Shown here: positions 1 through 10,656 of the stretch, piece by piece
How positions within the stretch are numbered: position 1 is the stretch's first letter
Layout: every line of letters starts with the position of its first letter
Source: JAJVID01 sp035275345
GTDB taxonomy: Bacteria > Acidobacteriota > Blastocatellia > RBC074
Assembly (NCBI GenBank): GCA_035275345.1
Contig: DATEMY010000642.1
Location: forward strand, 1-36,886
Reading direction: 5' to 3'
Length of the DNA stretch: 36,886 bases
Made by a program: the position numbers and the translations under genes
The notes under the pieces: generated by a model
Database searches by the model: none
Told to the model about the DNA's origin: nothing
What the model saw: only the letters and a program-made list of their open reading frames with translations

Positions 1-68
1 GGAAGCGCGAGCCATTGAGCGTCCGTGGCAAGAACAATTGTCGCAGACGCTCAATGGCTCGCGCTTCC
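1..68. repeat. 23-bp perfect inverted repeat (long hairpin)
   Basis: Bases 1-23 and 46-68 are exact reverse complements, separated by a 22-nt spacer. The arm contains GCGCGAGCCATTGAGCGTC. The left arm starts at the first base of the window, so the element may extend further. It has no T-run, so a simple intrinsic terminator is less likely than a REP-like palindrome or the end of an upstream gene. No gene is seen before it. Confidence 0.8.
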
Positions 69-167
69 GGCCTTATTCCTTTTGGAGTAACCCGCCATCA
101 ATTCGATCTCGCTCAGCGCCAATCTGTTACAACCTCCAGTACCCAACGCTACGAAGTGGGGTAAATT

Positions 168-239
168 GGTACAGTATCGCGCGTAAGCAAGCGGCTGACC
201 GATGGGACCACCGCTTGATTACGCGCGCGGCGCTGTACC
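168..239. repeat. Imperfect long inverted repeat
   Basis: The outer arms GGTACAG (168-174) and CTGTACC (233-239) pair. The inner 17-nt arms at 178-194 and 211-227 pair with a single mismatch. Together they form a long, slightly bulged hairpin in non-coding DNA. The function is unknown. It is one of several long hairpins in the gaps of this window. Confidence 0.65.
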
Positions 240-378
240 GGTGTCCGACTGCGGATCGCCCGTTCATCCTCCTGATTCGATTGATCTGTGTAAATCTTCT
301 GACTTGGATTTACGTACATCAAGAAGGAAGAAGCCGCCTTCATACTCTCTTGGCCGAGACTTGGCCGGATATTAACAT

Positions 379-410
379 GCGCTTTCGGTAACCCGGCTTA
401 CCGAAAGCGC
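379..410 (+). terminator. 13-bp stem-loop, terminator-like
   Basis: GCGCTTTCGGTAA (379-391) pairs perfectly with 398-410 around a 6-nt loop. A weak T-containing stretch (ACTATTTTAAAA) begins about eight bases later. It could terminate transcription entering from upstream, or act as a leader hairpin ahead of the macroglobulin gene. Bases 1-495 otherwise hold no convincing gene. A 117-codon open frame there runs through all three hairpins and has no recognisable features. Confidence 0.45.
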
Positions 411-510
411 GCCGACTATTTTAAAACGCAAAATTCAAGGCTGCTCACGTTCAAGCGGAGTAGCCGTTCATGTCGTCACGCAACGCCCTGATCCGATGAG
501 GAACTCCCTT

Positions 511-3500
511 ATGAAACCATTCGCCGTGCTGATTCTGATTTCACTTTTCTGTCTCGCAGCCCCGCAATCCCAACAGACGCCGTTCGAAGCCTTGAAAGCC
601 GAGGCGGAACGGCTCTATGTCGAAGCCTCTTATAGCCGGGCGCAAGAGATATATCTCAAGGCTCGAGCCATCAAACTTTCGCCCGAAGAAGCCCGCTGGG
701 TCGAGTTCCGCCTGGCCGACGTCCTATGGCGGGCGCAGGCCGCGACGCAAACCGCCGACACTACCATATACGAAACGGCGCAACAGCAGCTCGAAGCGAT
801 CATCCGCGAGCGTCCCCGGACCGAAGACCATGATCGGACTTGGGCCGAAGCCCAGGAATCGCTCGGCGATTTATGGTGGACGCGGCGCAATGTGAAGGAT
901 TGGCAGAAGGCGTGGCCGCATTACCAGCAGGCGCTCGATTGGTGGGCGGGAACCAAAGACCTCGATCTGGGGCGCGCCCGGTACTTGAAGATCGTCTGGA
1001 CGATGGCTCAACCTCCTGAAGCTGACTCTTATTACTACTACGGATATAACGGCGCCTACGCGCCGATCGAGATTCTCGACAACGCTCTCAAGATCGCAAG
1101 AAATGACGCCGAAAGGGCTTACGCGCATTATCTGACCGCGATGACGTTAAGCAATCGAGGAGGCGACCACAGGCAGAGGCAGCGGACGCTTGAAGAATTC
1201 GAAGCTGCGATAAAAGACGGAAAGGCGAGTGAATGGTTTGACGACGCGCTTTATCATTATGGCGAATGGATGATTCAGAATGGCCGTTATGTCCCCCTCG
1301 ACGATGGCGGATGGCGGCAGGAGCAGGATTATGTGAAGGCTCTGGAATTGTTCCGCCGCCTCGTGACGGAGTACGGCAAAGGCGAGACGCGTTACTACGA
1401 TCAGGCTCAGCAACAAATCAAATTCATTACCCAGCCCGCATTTGGCGTCACCGTGGCAAACATCTTCCTTCCCGATTCCGAGATCCAAATCCATCTCAGC
1501 TGGCGCAACCTGAAGCGGGTCGAGCTCGCCCTCTATCCGGTTAACCTTCCGCGCGACCTTCAAATCTCTGGCAAAAAGGCCAACTCGGGCGATTGGATTC
1601 AGCAGATTGATCTCTCGCGAAGCAAGAAGCTGCAAGAATGGAATAAAGAGACAGTTGACAATGGAGACTACCGCCCCAGAGAGGAGACGATTCGGCTGAG
1701 CGGCAAACTTCCTGTGGGCGCTTATGTGATCGAGGCCAGGAACGGGGACGTCAGCGCGCGCGACCTGCTCCTGGTGACCGACACGGCGCTTGTTCTCAAG
1801 GCTTCAGGCAAACAGGCGCTCGCTTATTTCTGCAACGCGCTGAGCGGCGCGCCGCTCAGCGGGGCCAAAGTAAAGCTGGGTGAGCAATACTACGATGGCA
1901 AGGAGACGGTATGGCGCGAGAGCGTCAAAGAGACCAATCAGGACGGGATTGCGTTGTTTGATCTGACCGGCGCTCAATATCACAGCCAGCTCATCGCCGT
2001 CGCCGCCGGCGACAATCGCCAAGCGTTCAGCCACGGATACAGTCAAAGCAATTATCGTGATCAACAGCCCTGGCGCATCTACGCTTTCACCGACCGTCCC
2101 GCTTACCGTCCCAATGAAATCGCGCAATGGAAATTCATCGCCCGGAAGTATCAAGGTTCCGTCTACTCCACGCCAGCGCGTCAAACCATCGAGTTCGACA
2201 TATCCGATCCGCACGGCGCGAAGGTCAAAGAAGGCAAAGCGGAGTTGAACGCCTTCGGCAGCGCGTGGGGTTCACTGGATCTAACAGAGAGCATGCCGCT
2301 CGGCGAATATCGGATCAATTTCTATGACGTGGGACGCAAGAATAATATCGGCCAGGCCGCGCTCTTCCGATTGGAGGAGTACAAGTTGCCGGAGTTTCAG
2401 GTCAAGGTTCAAACGCCTGAAGAGAATGGCCGGAAGAAGGCCTTTCGTCTGGGAGATAAAGTCGAGGCGAATATCCAGGTCGATTATTACTTCGGAGGTC
2501 CGGTGGCAAACGCGACTGTAGAAGTGGTGGTCCATCAAAATTGGTTCCATCACTGGTGGTATCCGGAGCGCGATTTTCAATGGTACTACGAAGACCTCAT
2601 GCCGCGATACTGGGATGGCGGAGGACAGCAGGGACAGATCATCAAACGTGAGAAGATCAGGACCGACGCTACCGGCAAGGCGACGATCGCTTTCGACACG
2701 CCACGCGACATCGAACAGGACTTCGAGTATCAAATCGAAGCGCGTGTCGCCGACAGTTCGCGTCACGAAATCGTCGGCGCCGGTTCGGTACGCGTCACGC
2801 GCCAACGCTATTACCTCTACCCCCGCGCCAAACACAATCTCCATCGCCCGCAGGACAAGGTTGCGGTGGATCTCAAGGCGCTCGACGCAAATAACCAGCC
2901 GATGCAGGTCGAGGGGACCATCAAAGTCACGCGCGATACCTGGTATGAAATCTGGCTCGACCCGAGCGGTCGAGAAGTGAAAGGCGATGAGCTGAAAAAG
3001 CTGCGCGAAAAAGGCGAATTTCCGCATTTGGCGCCGCAGGGCGCCGCCGGGTGGCGACTAAAATTCCGTGGCTATCAAAGTGATGACATCCTCACTCAAG
3101 CCCTGAAAACGAACGCCGAGGGCGAGGCGGAGTTCAACTTCACGCCGGAGCGCGAAGGATATTACCGCGTCGCGTGGAGCAGTCCCGACAAAGGCGCGGC
3201 GCCGATCAAGGCGGAGACAGCCGTGTGGGTGACGGCGAACGCGACGACCGAGCTTGGCTATCGCCATGGCGGGCTTGAATTAATCGTCGATCGGGACACG
3301 TTTCGCGCCGGACAGAGGGCGCCGGTGATGCTGCACACTCCGGCGCCGGGTCGCTACGTGCTTTTCAGCGTCGAAACTGAGAATCTGGAGAGCTACCAGC
3401 TCGCGCATCTCACCGGCACGGTCAAGCTCATCGAGGTCCCGATTGAAGAGCGTCACACGCCCAACATCTTCCTGAGCGCGGCGATGGTCAGTGACCGCCA

Positions 3501-6500
3501 GATTTTCATGAACGCCAAACAGATCTTCGTTCCTCCGGCGCAGAATTTCCTCGCGGTCGAAGTGAAAACCGACCGCGAGCAATACGAGTCGCGCGAAGAA
3601 GGCGTGATCACCGTGACCACGCGCGATCATCAGGGCCACCCGGTCTCCGCCGAGGTTGCGCTCGGACTCGCCGACGAGTCGGTCTACTACATCCAGCAGG
3701 ACTACGCCGCAGACCCGCGACGATTTTACTACGGCGTGAAGCGTCCGATGCTCGTTCAGACGCAAAGCACTTTTCAGCAGAAGAGCTATGCGAAGCTGGT
3801 CGAAGGCGAGGATAAGAAGCTGGTCGAGGAGCGCGAGCGCATATCGATGCAGCAGCACAAATATGAGATTGGCTGGCAACAGGGTCAGGGAGGGCGGCAA
3901 CTCCCAATCTCGGGGGGGGTCAGCGGTGTTTACAGTGAACTTAGCGTTGTTACAAGAAGTGGAGCGGTAAGAGACCAAAGAATAATCCTCCAGGAAACGG
4001 AGGATGCAACCTCTGCCGGGGCCGTAAACTTTAATTTGCCAATAAATGGCAGAAGCCTCCAAAGTCTCGGAGGCTTCGGTCGATTTGATGCGGAATTCGG
4101 AGCGAACAGCGCCGCGTATCTGCAACCTTCCGGACAGGAGCCGGCCGTGCAGGTTCGCAGCGATTTCCGCTCAACTATCTTCTGGCAGCCCGATGTCGTC
4201 ACCGACAAAGATGGCGCCGCCGTCGTCAAAGTGAAATTCCCCGATTCGCTCACGCGCTGGAAAGCGATGGCGCGTGTAGCGACTGAGGGCAATCAATTCG
4301 GCGTCGCCTCGGCCACGACGCGAACTAAACAGCCATTGATGGCGCGTCTGCAGGCGCCGCGCTTTTTCGTCGCCGGCGATCTGGCGACGGTTTCGGCCGT
4401 CATCAACAACAACACCGACCAACCTATGATCGTCGCGCCGTTATTGCAGGCGGAAGGACTGACGGTTACAGGCCTCCTCTCCGACGGCAAGCCGATCAAA
4501 GGGGGGCAAGGACCGGTCGAGGTAAAGGCCAATGGCGAGGCGCGAGTTGATTGGGCGGTTGTGGCGCAACAGCCGGGCCCCGCGAAGCTCAAGGTCACTG
4601 CGCGCGGCGATAAGTACGCCGACGCGATGGAACGTGATTTCATCGTCCACGAACACGGCATTGAGAAGCTGGTCGCCCGATCCGGCAAGCTGCGCGGCGC
4701 CGACGTCATCGTCAAGCTCGACCTCCCGAAAGAGCGGAATCGCGAAACAACCCGGCTGACGGTACAAATCTCGCCAAGCCTGGCTGTGACGATGCTCGAC
4801 GCTCTGCCTTATCTGATTGACTATCCTTACGGCTGCACTGAACAGACCATGAGCCGTTTTCTGCCCGCTGCGATTACCGCGAAAACGCTCAAAGATATGG
4901 GACTCAGCCCAGAATCCGTTATGAGCAGGATGTTCGGCGGCATCGAACAGGAACACGCCAGCAAGACCCATCCGAAAGGAAAAAAGGATCTGCGCCAGCT
5001 CGACGACATGATCAAAAAGGGACTCGACCGCTTGTATAATTTTCAGCATGCGGATGGCGGTTGGGGCTGGTGGAAGGAGGGCGATAGCGATCACTTTATG
5101 ACGGCGTACGTCGTCTGGGGGCTGACGCTCGCGCGGGAGGCCGGCGTCCAGATAAAAACGGATGCGCTGGAGAGCGGCGCCAAATTCCTCGAGAAGGAGA
5201 TCGTCGAGGAAGAGACGCGCCACGATCAACAATCGTGGATGTTGCACGCGCTTGCGGCCTATCACATCTCATCGAAGCGACGCGAAGTCGGCCCATTTCA
5301 AGCCCGAGCATTCGACAACCTCTGGACGAATCGCGAAAAGCTCAATGCTTACGCAAGAGCCTTGCTGGCGCTGAGCGCTCATTACTTCGGCTACCGCGAC
5401 CGGGCGAAGACGCTCGTCCATAATCTGGAGGACGGCGTGAAGATGGATGCGGCGCCCGACATCTCGATCGTTCGGACGATCCCGTCGCGGACTCAGGCCG
5501 AAGCGCTCAGCGCGGCGCATTGGGGCGAGGACGGCCTATACTCGCGATGGTCGGACGGCGGCGTCGAGGCGACGTCCTTCGCCTTGCGGGCGTTGCTCGC
5601 CGTCGAACCGGACCATAAATTGATCGAGCCTGTGGCCAACTGGCTGATCAAAAACCGCCGCGGCGCGCAATGGAGCAACACGCGTGACACGGCGATCACC
5701 GTGCTCGCGCTCAACGATTATCTTCGCTCGAGCGGCGAGCTGTCCGCCGATCTCGAATACGAGCTGCTGTTCAACGGCCAGCGCATCGTCGCCAATAAAA
5801 TCACCGCCGCAGACGCGCTCGGCGCGCCGAACCGGTTCGAGATACACAATCTTCGCCGTGAACTGCTCTCTGACGGCGCGAACGATATCCGGATCAGACG
5901 CCTCAGCGGAAACTCTCCCATCTACTTCTCCGCAGAGGCGCGATTCTTCAGCCGCGAGGAGCCGATCACCGAAGCAGGCAATGAAATCTTTGTCCGCCGC
6001 CAATACTACAAACTGGTCGCGCGCCCGACGCTGCTCAAAGGCTACGTCTACGACCGCGAGTTGTTGGGCAATGGTGAGACGATGGCGAGCGGCGAGCGCG
6101 TCGAGGCCGTGATCACGATCGAGGCGAAAAACAACTATGAATACCTGCTCTTCGAAGACCTCAAACCCGCCGGACTGGAGGCGGTCGAGCTTCGCAGCGG
6201 TTCAGCGCTCTACGCCAGGGAATTGAAGTCCGGCGCGGCGGCGCGCAAGTTCGCCGCGCCCTCTGAGATCCTTGATGACGGCGCCGGACAGGGCGAACTG
6301 TCGCCCGTGGAAAGCGCCAACTACACGGGGAGGCAACGCTGGGTCTATCAGGAATTGCGCGACCGCAAAGTGGCGCTCTTCATTGACAAGCTGTCCGAAG
6401 GCGTATGGGAGGTTCGCTATCAAATGCGCGCTGAAACGCCTGGCAGATTCCACGCCTTGCCCGTCATCGGTCATGCGATGTATACGCCGGAGATTTGCGG

Positions 6501-6543
6501 CAACGGAGTTGAGACGCGGTTAGAGGTATTGCCCTCGCAGTGA
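511..6543 (+). CDS. Alpha-2-macroglobulin family protein with thioester
   Basis: Large secreted protein of about 2010 residues. I place the start at 511 because GAGGAA (498-503) lies 7 nt before that ATG; an in-frame ATG at 496 would overlap this ribosome binding site. The N-terminus is a signal peptide (MKPFAVLILISLFCLAAPQS), followed by helical TPR-like repeats to about residue 300 and then macroglobulin-type beta domains. The segment beginning FRSTIFWQPDVVTDKDG matches the start of the A2M core domain. The thioester motif CTEQ lies at about residues 1442-1445 (codons from 4834), followed by an alpha/alpha-toroid rich in GWGWW-type turns. Known members trap proteases: cleavage of a bait region exposes the thioester, which links covalently to the attacker. 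Residues about 1115-1215, just before the core domain, are probably the bait region and include an eight-G run. Many bacterial homologues sit next to pbpC; this one does not. Confidence 0.93.
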   Translation: MKPFAVLILISLFCLAAPQSQQTPFEALKAEAERLYVEASYSRAQEIYLKARAIKLSPEEARWVEFRLADVLWRAQAATQTADTTIYETAQQQLEAIIRERPRTEDHDRTWAEAQESLGDLWWTRRNVKDWQKAWPHYQQALDWWAGTKDLDLGRARYLKIVWTMAQPPEADSYYYYGYNGAYAPIEILDNALKIARNDAERAYAHYLTAMTLSNRGGDHRQRQRTLEEFEAAIKDGKASEWFDDALYHYGEWMIQNGRYVPLDDGGWRQEQDYVKALELFRRLVTEYGKGETRYYDQAQQQIKFITQPAFGVTVANIFLPDSEIQIHLSWRNLKRVELALYPVNLPRDLQISGKKANSGDWIQQIDLSRSKKLQEWNKETVDNGDYRPREETIRLSGKLPVGAYVIEARNGDVSARDLLLVTDTALVLKASGKQALAYFCNALSGAPLSGAKVKLGEQYYDGKETVWRESVKETNQDGIALFDLTGAQYHSQLIAVAAGDNRQAFSHGYSQSNYRDQQPWRIYAFTDRPAYRPNEIAQWKFIARKYQGSVYSTPARQTIEFDISDPHGAKVKEGKAELNAFGSAWGSLDLTESMPLGEYRINFYDVGRKNNIGQAALFRLEEYKLPEFQVKVQTPEENGRKKAFRLGDKVEANIQVDYYFGGPVANATVEVVVHQNWFHHWWYPERDFQWYYEDLMPRYWDGGGQQGQIIKREKIRTDATGKATIAFDTPRDIEQDFEYQIEARVADSSRHEIVGAGSVRVTRQRYYLYPRAKHNLHRPQDKVAVDLKALDANNQPMQVEGTIKVTRDTWYEIWLDPSGREVKGDELKKLREKGEFPHLAPQGAAGWRLKFRGYQSDDILTQALKTNAEGEAEFNFTPEREGYYRVAWSSPDKGAAPIKAETAVWVTANATTELGYRHGGLELIVDRDTFRAGQRAPVMLHTPAPGRYVLFSVETENLESYQLAHLTGTVKLIEVPIEERHTPNIFLSAAMVSDRQIFMNAKQIFVPPAQNFLAVEVKTDREQYESREEGVITVTTRDHQGHPVSAEVALGLADESVYYIQQDYAADPRRFYYGVKRPMLVQTQSTFQQKSYAKLVEGEDKKLVEERERISMQQHKYEIGWQQGQGGRQLPISGGVSGVYSELSVVTRSGAVRDQRIILQETEDATSAGAVNFNLPINGRSLQSLGGFGRFDAEFGANSAAYLQPSGQEPAVQVRSDFRSTIFWQPDVVTDKDGAAVVKVKFPDSLTRWKAMARVATEGNQFGVASATTRTKQPLMARLQAPRFFVAGDLATVSAVINNNTDQPMIVAPLLQAEGLTVTGLLSDGKPIKGGQGPVEVKANGEARVDWAVVAQQPGPAKLKVTARGDKYADAMERDFIVHEHGIEKLVARSGKLRGADVIVKLDLPKERNRETTRLTVQISPSLAVTMLDALPYLIDYPYGCTEQTMSRFLPAAITAKTLKDMGLSPESVMSRMFGGIEQEHASKTHPKGKKDLRQLDDMIKKGLDRLYNFQHADGGWGWWKEGDSDHFMTAYVVWGLTLAREAGVQIKTDALESGAKFLEKEIVEEETRHDQQSWMLHALAAYHISSKRREVGPFQARAFDNLWTNREKLNAYARALLALSAHYFGYRDRAKTLVHNLEDGVKMDAAPDISIVRTIPSRTQAEALSAAHWGEDGLYSRWSDGGVEATSFALRALLAVEPDHKLIEPVANWLIKNRRGAQWSNTRDTAITVLALNDYLRSSGELSADLEYELLFNGQRIVANKITAADALGAPNRFEIHNLRRELLSDGANDIRIRRLSGNSPIYFSAEARFFSREEPITEAGNEIFVRRQYYKLVARPTLLKGYVYDRELLGNGETMASGERVEAVITIEAKNNYEYLLFEDLKPAGLEAVELRSGSALYARELKSGAAARKFAAPSEILDDGAGQGELSPVESANYTGRQRWVYQELRDRKVALFIDKLSEGVWEVRYQMRAETPGRFHALPVIGHAMYTPEICGNGVETRLEVLPSQ

Positions 6544-6547
6544 AAAA

Positions 6548-6644
6548 GAGAATACGGAACAGACGGAAATAACGGAACAAACGGAATGCTTTTTCGGAAG
6601 CCGTTTTCCGTTTGTTCCGTTATTTCCGTCTGTTCCGTATTCTC
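6548..6644. repeat. Perfect 39-bp inverted repeat built from 9-nt units
   Basis: Bases 6548-6586 are the exact reverse complement of 6606-6644, with a 19-nt loop. Each arm is internally periodic: ACGGAA recurs every 9 nt, four times (ACGGAANNN). It fills the gap between two convergent genes that stop at 6543 and 6677, so it could act as a two-way terminator or transcript-end structure. It lacks a classical T-tract. A perfect stem of this length suggests recent formation or active maintenance. Confidence 0.9.
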
Positions 6645-6676
6645 CCTTCCGGAGGGAACATCGATTGCCGCGCTCT

Positions 6677-7828
6677 TCAGTAATCCAATCTGCGGCGCGT
6701 CGCCATGTCCCAGTAAGTATCGTAAGGTTTGTCCGAGGCGTAATCTTCGAGCATGCTCTTCACAGTTTGCATCAACTGCACGCTGAATGAATTGCCGACC
6801 GTCTGCGGATGCGCTTCGGTGTGATAGGCGTAGTTGAAATAGCTGCGGATGATCACGCTCTTGTCGTCAATCGGGAGCGATTTCAGGTTGTCAACGAAGC
6901 GGGGCATCGTGTCGTAACGCCACAAATAGAATTCGACATTCGAGACGTAAAAGGCCGAGACCTTCTCGTTGACCTCTTTCAAAAACGCGCCGATGGCTTT
7001 GATCCCCTGTGTCCCGGAAATGTCGGCGGTGATGGGAATAATCAGGTTGCGATCCTGCATGCTCTTGATCACCTGGAAATCGGCTTCTGTCGCCAGGTAG
7101 TTGCGGTGGCGGCCTTCCAGGTCTTTTTCCAGCATCAGGTCACGATAGGCCGGGAAGAAGCGTCCGGTGGGGCGATCTCGGATCGTGTAGCGGACTTCAA
7201 GACAATCGGTATAAAAGGCCTGATAAATCTCGTCAATCGTCTCGATGTCGCGCTGCGAAAGCTGCAATCCGAACGACGCGATTCTCTTCTGCATCTCCCC
7301 TCTGAGCTTCTCAGCCAGCCTCTGATCTAACGGCGTGCGGTCGAAATAATCAACGAAATCGCGGATCGGGCGGTCATTCCATCTCCGGTGGTCTTTGGGA
7401 AGCGGGCGGCCGAAGAGGTTCGACAGGTATTCGATGCGATTGCGCGACATCATAAACAGGGCTTTGAACATGAGGTGTTGCAACATAGCGTCGCGTCGGA
7501 TATCGGACATAATCGCGACCCGCGGTTTGATCTGCGAGATATAGGTGAAGTTCTGATCCGGCCCTACCCCCAGATAAGCTCCGCCCGTTACATTCATCTT
7601 CGCTAGACGGCCCAGCACGTGCTGGTAAGATAGTTCGTTCGAGACCAGGTTGTCCGAGCCGAAGTATCCGGCCTTCTCAGACAGACGATTGACAAGTTGG
7701 GCGAAGTCATAACGTTTCTCGTTGATCTCTACTTTCTGTTGCGCGATGGTCGCGGGCGAGAAAGATACCAACAGAACTAGCGACAACAAGGAGAATGACC
7801 GTGTTATTGATTGTCGAATGCGCTTCAT
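6677..7828 (-). CDS. Secreted LIC_10091-like protein
   Basis: 383 residues with a clear signal peptide (basic start, hydrophobic SLLSLVLLVSF, probable cleavage after TIAQ). The start is supported by GGAGG about 9 nt upstream. The body contains YLGVGPDQNFTYI followed by PRVAIMSDIRR and the helix LQHLMFKALFMMSRNR. I associate this pattern with the LIC_10091-like family of Leptospira and Myxococcota-type bacteria, whose fold resembles a Rossmann methyltransferase. The G-x-G-x-x-Q and DIRR positions would correspond to a SAM-binding loop and acidic strand end, but activity is not established. A conserved tail (YHTEAHPQTVGNSFSVQLMQ) is also present. The gene is convergent with the macroglobulin gene and followed by the long hairpin. 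The family assignment is from memory and the function is unknown. Confidence 0.6.
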   Translation of the reverse strand: MKRIRQSITRSFSLLSLVLLVSFSPATIAQQKVEINEKRYDFAQLVNRLSEKAGYFGSDNLVSNELSYQHVLGRLAKMNVTGGAYLGVGPDQNFTYISQIKPRVAIMSDIRRDAMLQHLMFKALFMMSRNRIEYLSNLFGRPLPKDHRRWNDRPIRDFVDYFDRTPLDQRLAEKLRGEMQKRIASFGLQLSQRDIETIDEIYQAFYTDCLEVRYTIRDRPTGRFFPAYRDLMLEKDLEGRHRNYLATEADFQVIKSMQDRNLIIPITADISGTQGIKAIGAFLKEVNEKVSAFYVSNVEFYLWRYDTMPRFVDNLKSLPIDDKSVIIRSYFNYAYHTEAHPQTVGNSFSVQLMQTVKSMLEDYASDKPYDTYWDMATRRRLDY

Positions 7829-7891
7829 AATCTTTCGCCTCCTGCTGCGAAGGGGTCGATGATCTGAAAGTCAGAGATGAATGATGATGTT

Positions 7892-8734
<843 letters not shown>

Positions 8735-8748
8735 ACCACTTAAATATC

Positions 8749-8836
8749 GTGATCATTATCGCGAGCGGCAGCGAGCGCGCCCTCGCGATCCGCTCGTTGC
8801 GGGAGCCACGATCGCTACCGCTCGCGGCGCTGATTA

Positions 8837-8839
<3 letters not shown>
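8749..8839. repeat. Imperfect GC-rich inverted repeat between kinase and FHA genes
   Basis: About 18-nt arms near 8758-8777 and 8808-8826 pair at 16 of 18 positions (core CCGCTCGCG), with an outer GTGAT/ATCAC pairing at the ends. It occupies the gap between the kinase stop and the FHA start and reaches the kinase stop codon. It may attenuate or process the operon transcript. The exact limits are approximate. Confidence 0.5.
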
Positions 8840-10555
<1,716 letters not shown>

Positions 10556-10559
10556 CTTC

Positions 10560-10647
10560 TATGGGAATTATGAGATTTATGGGATTTATGGGACTGATAG
10601 GGCCGATGCGTCCTCTTGTCTCATTGTCCCTTTGTCTCCTTGTCTCC
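10560..10647. repeat. Two adjacent micro-repeat arrays (9-mer x4 and 8-mer x4)
   Basis: 10560-10595 holds four tandem 9-mers of the form TATGRGAWT/TATGGGACT. 10616-10647 holds four tandem 8-mers of the form TTGTCYCN. They fill most of the 100-nt gap between the phosphatase stop and the kinase start, and the 9-mer array lies directly before the kinase start codon. Copy-number change could alter the spacing of translation signals. No inverted partner is seen. Confidence 0.75.
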
Positions 10648-10656
10648 TCTTATCCA

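Noticed and set aside
38..391. 117-codon open frame on the plus strand
   Set aside because: It crosses three hairpins, has no ribosome binding site and encodes an Arg/Pro/Ser-rich product with no recognisable pattern.
2281..3027. 248-codon open frame on the minus strand
   Set aside because: It is antisense to the middle of the clearly real macroglobulin gene, and its product looks like a frame shadow of high-GC coding DNA.
3280..4125. 281-codon open frame on the minus strand
   Set aside because: Antisense to the macroglobulin gene, without family resemblance or start signals.
6548..6644. Insertion-sequence terminal inverted repeats
   Set aside because: The two arms enclose only 19 nt with no transposase, and no target-site duplication was recognised.
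10560..10647. Possible CRISPR array
   Set aside because: Units of 8-9 nt without spacers are tandem micro-repeats, and no cas genes are present in the window.
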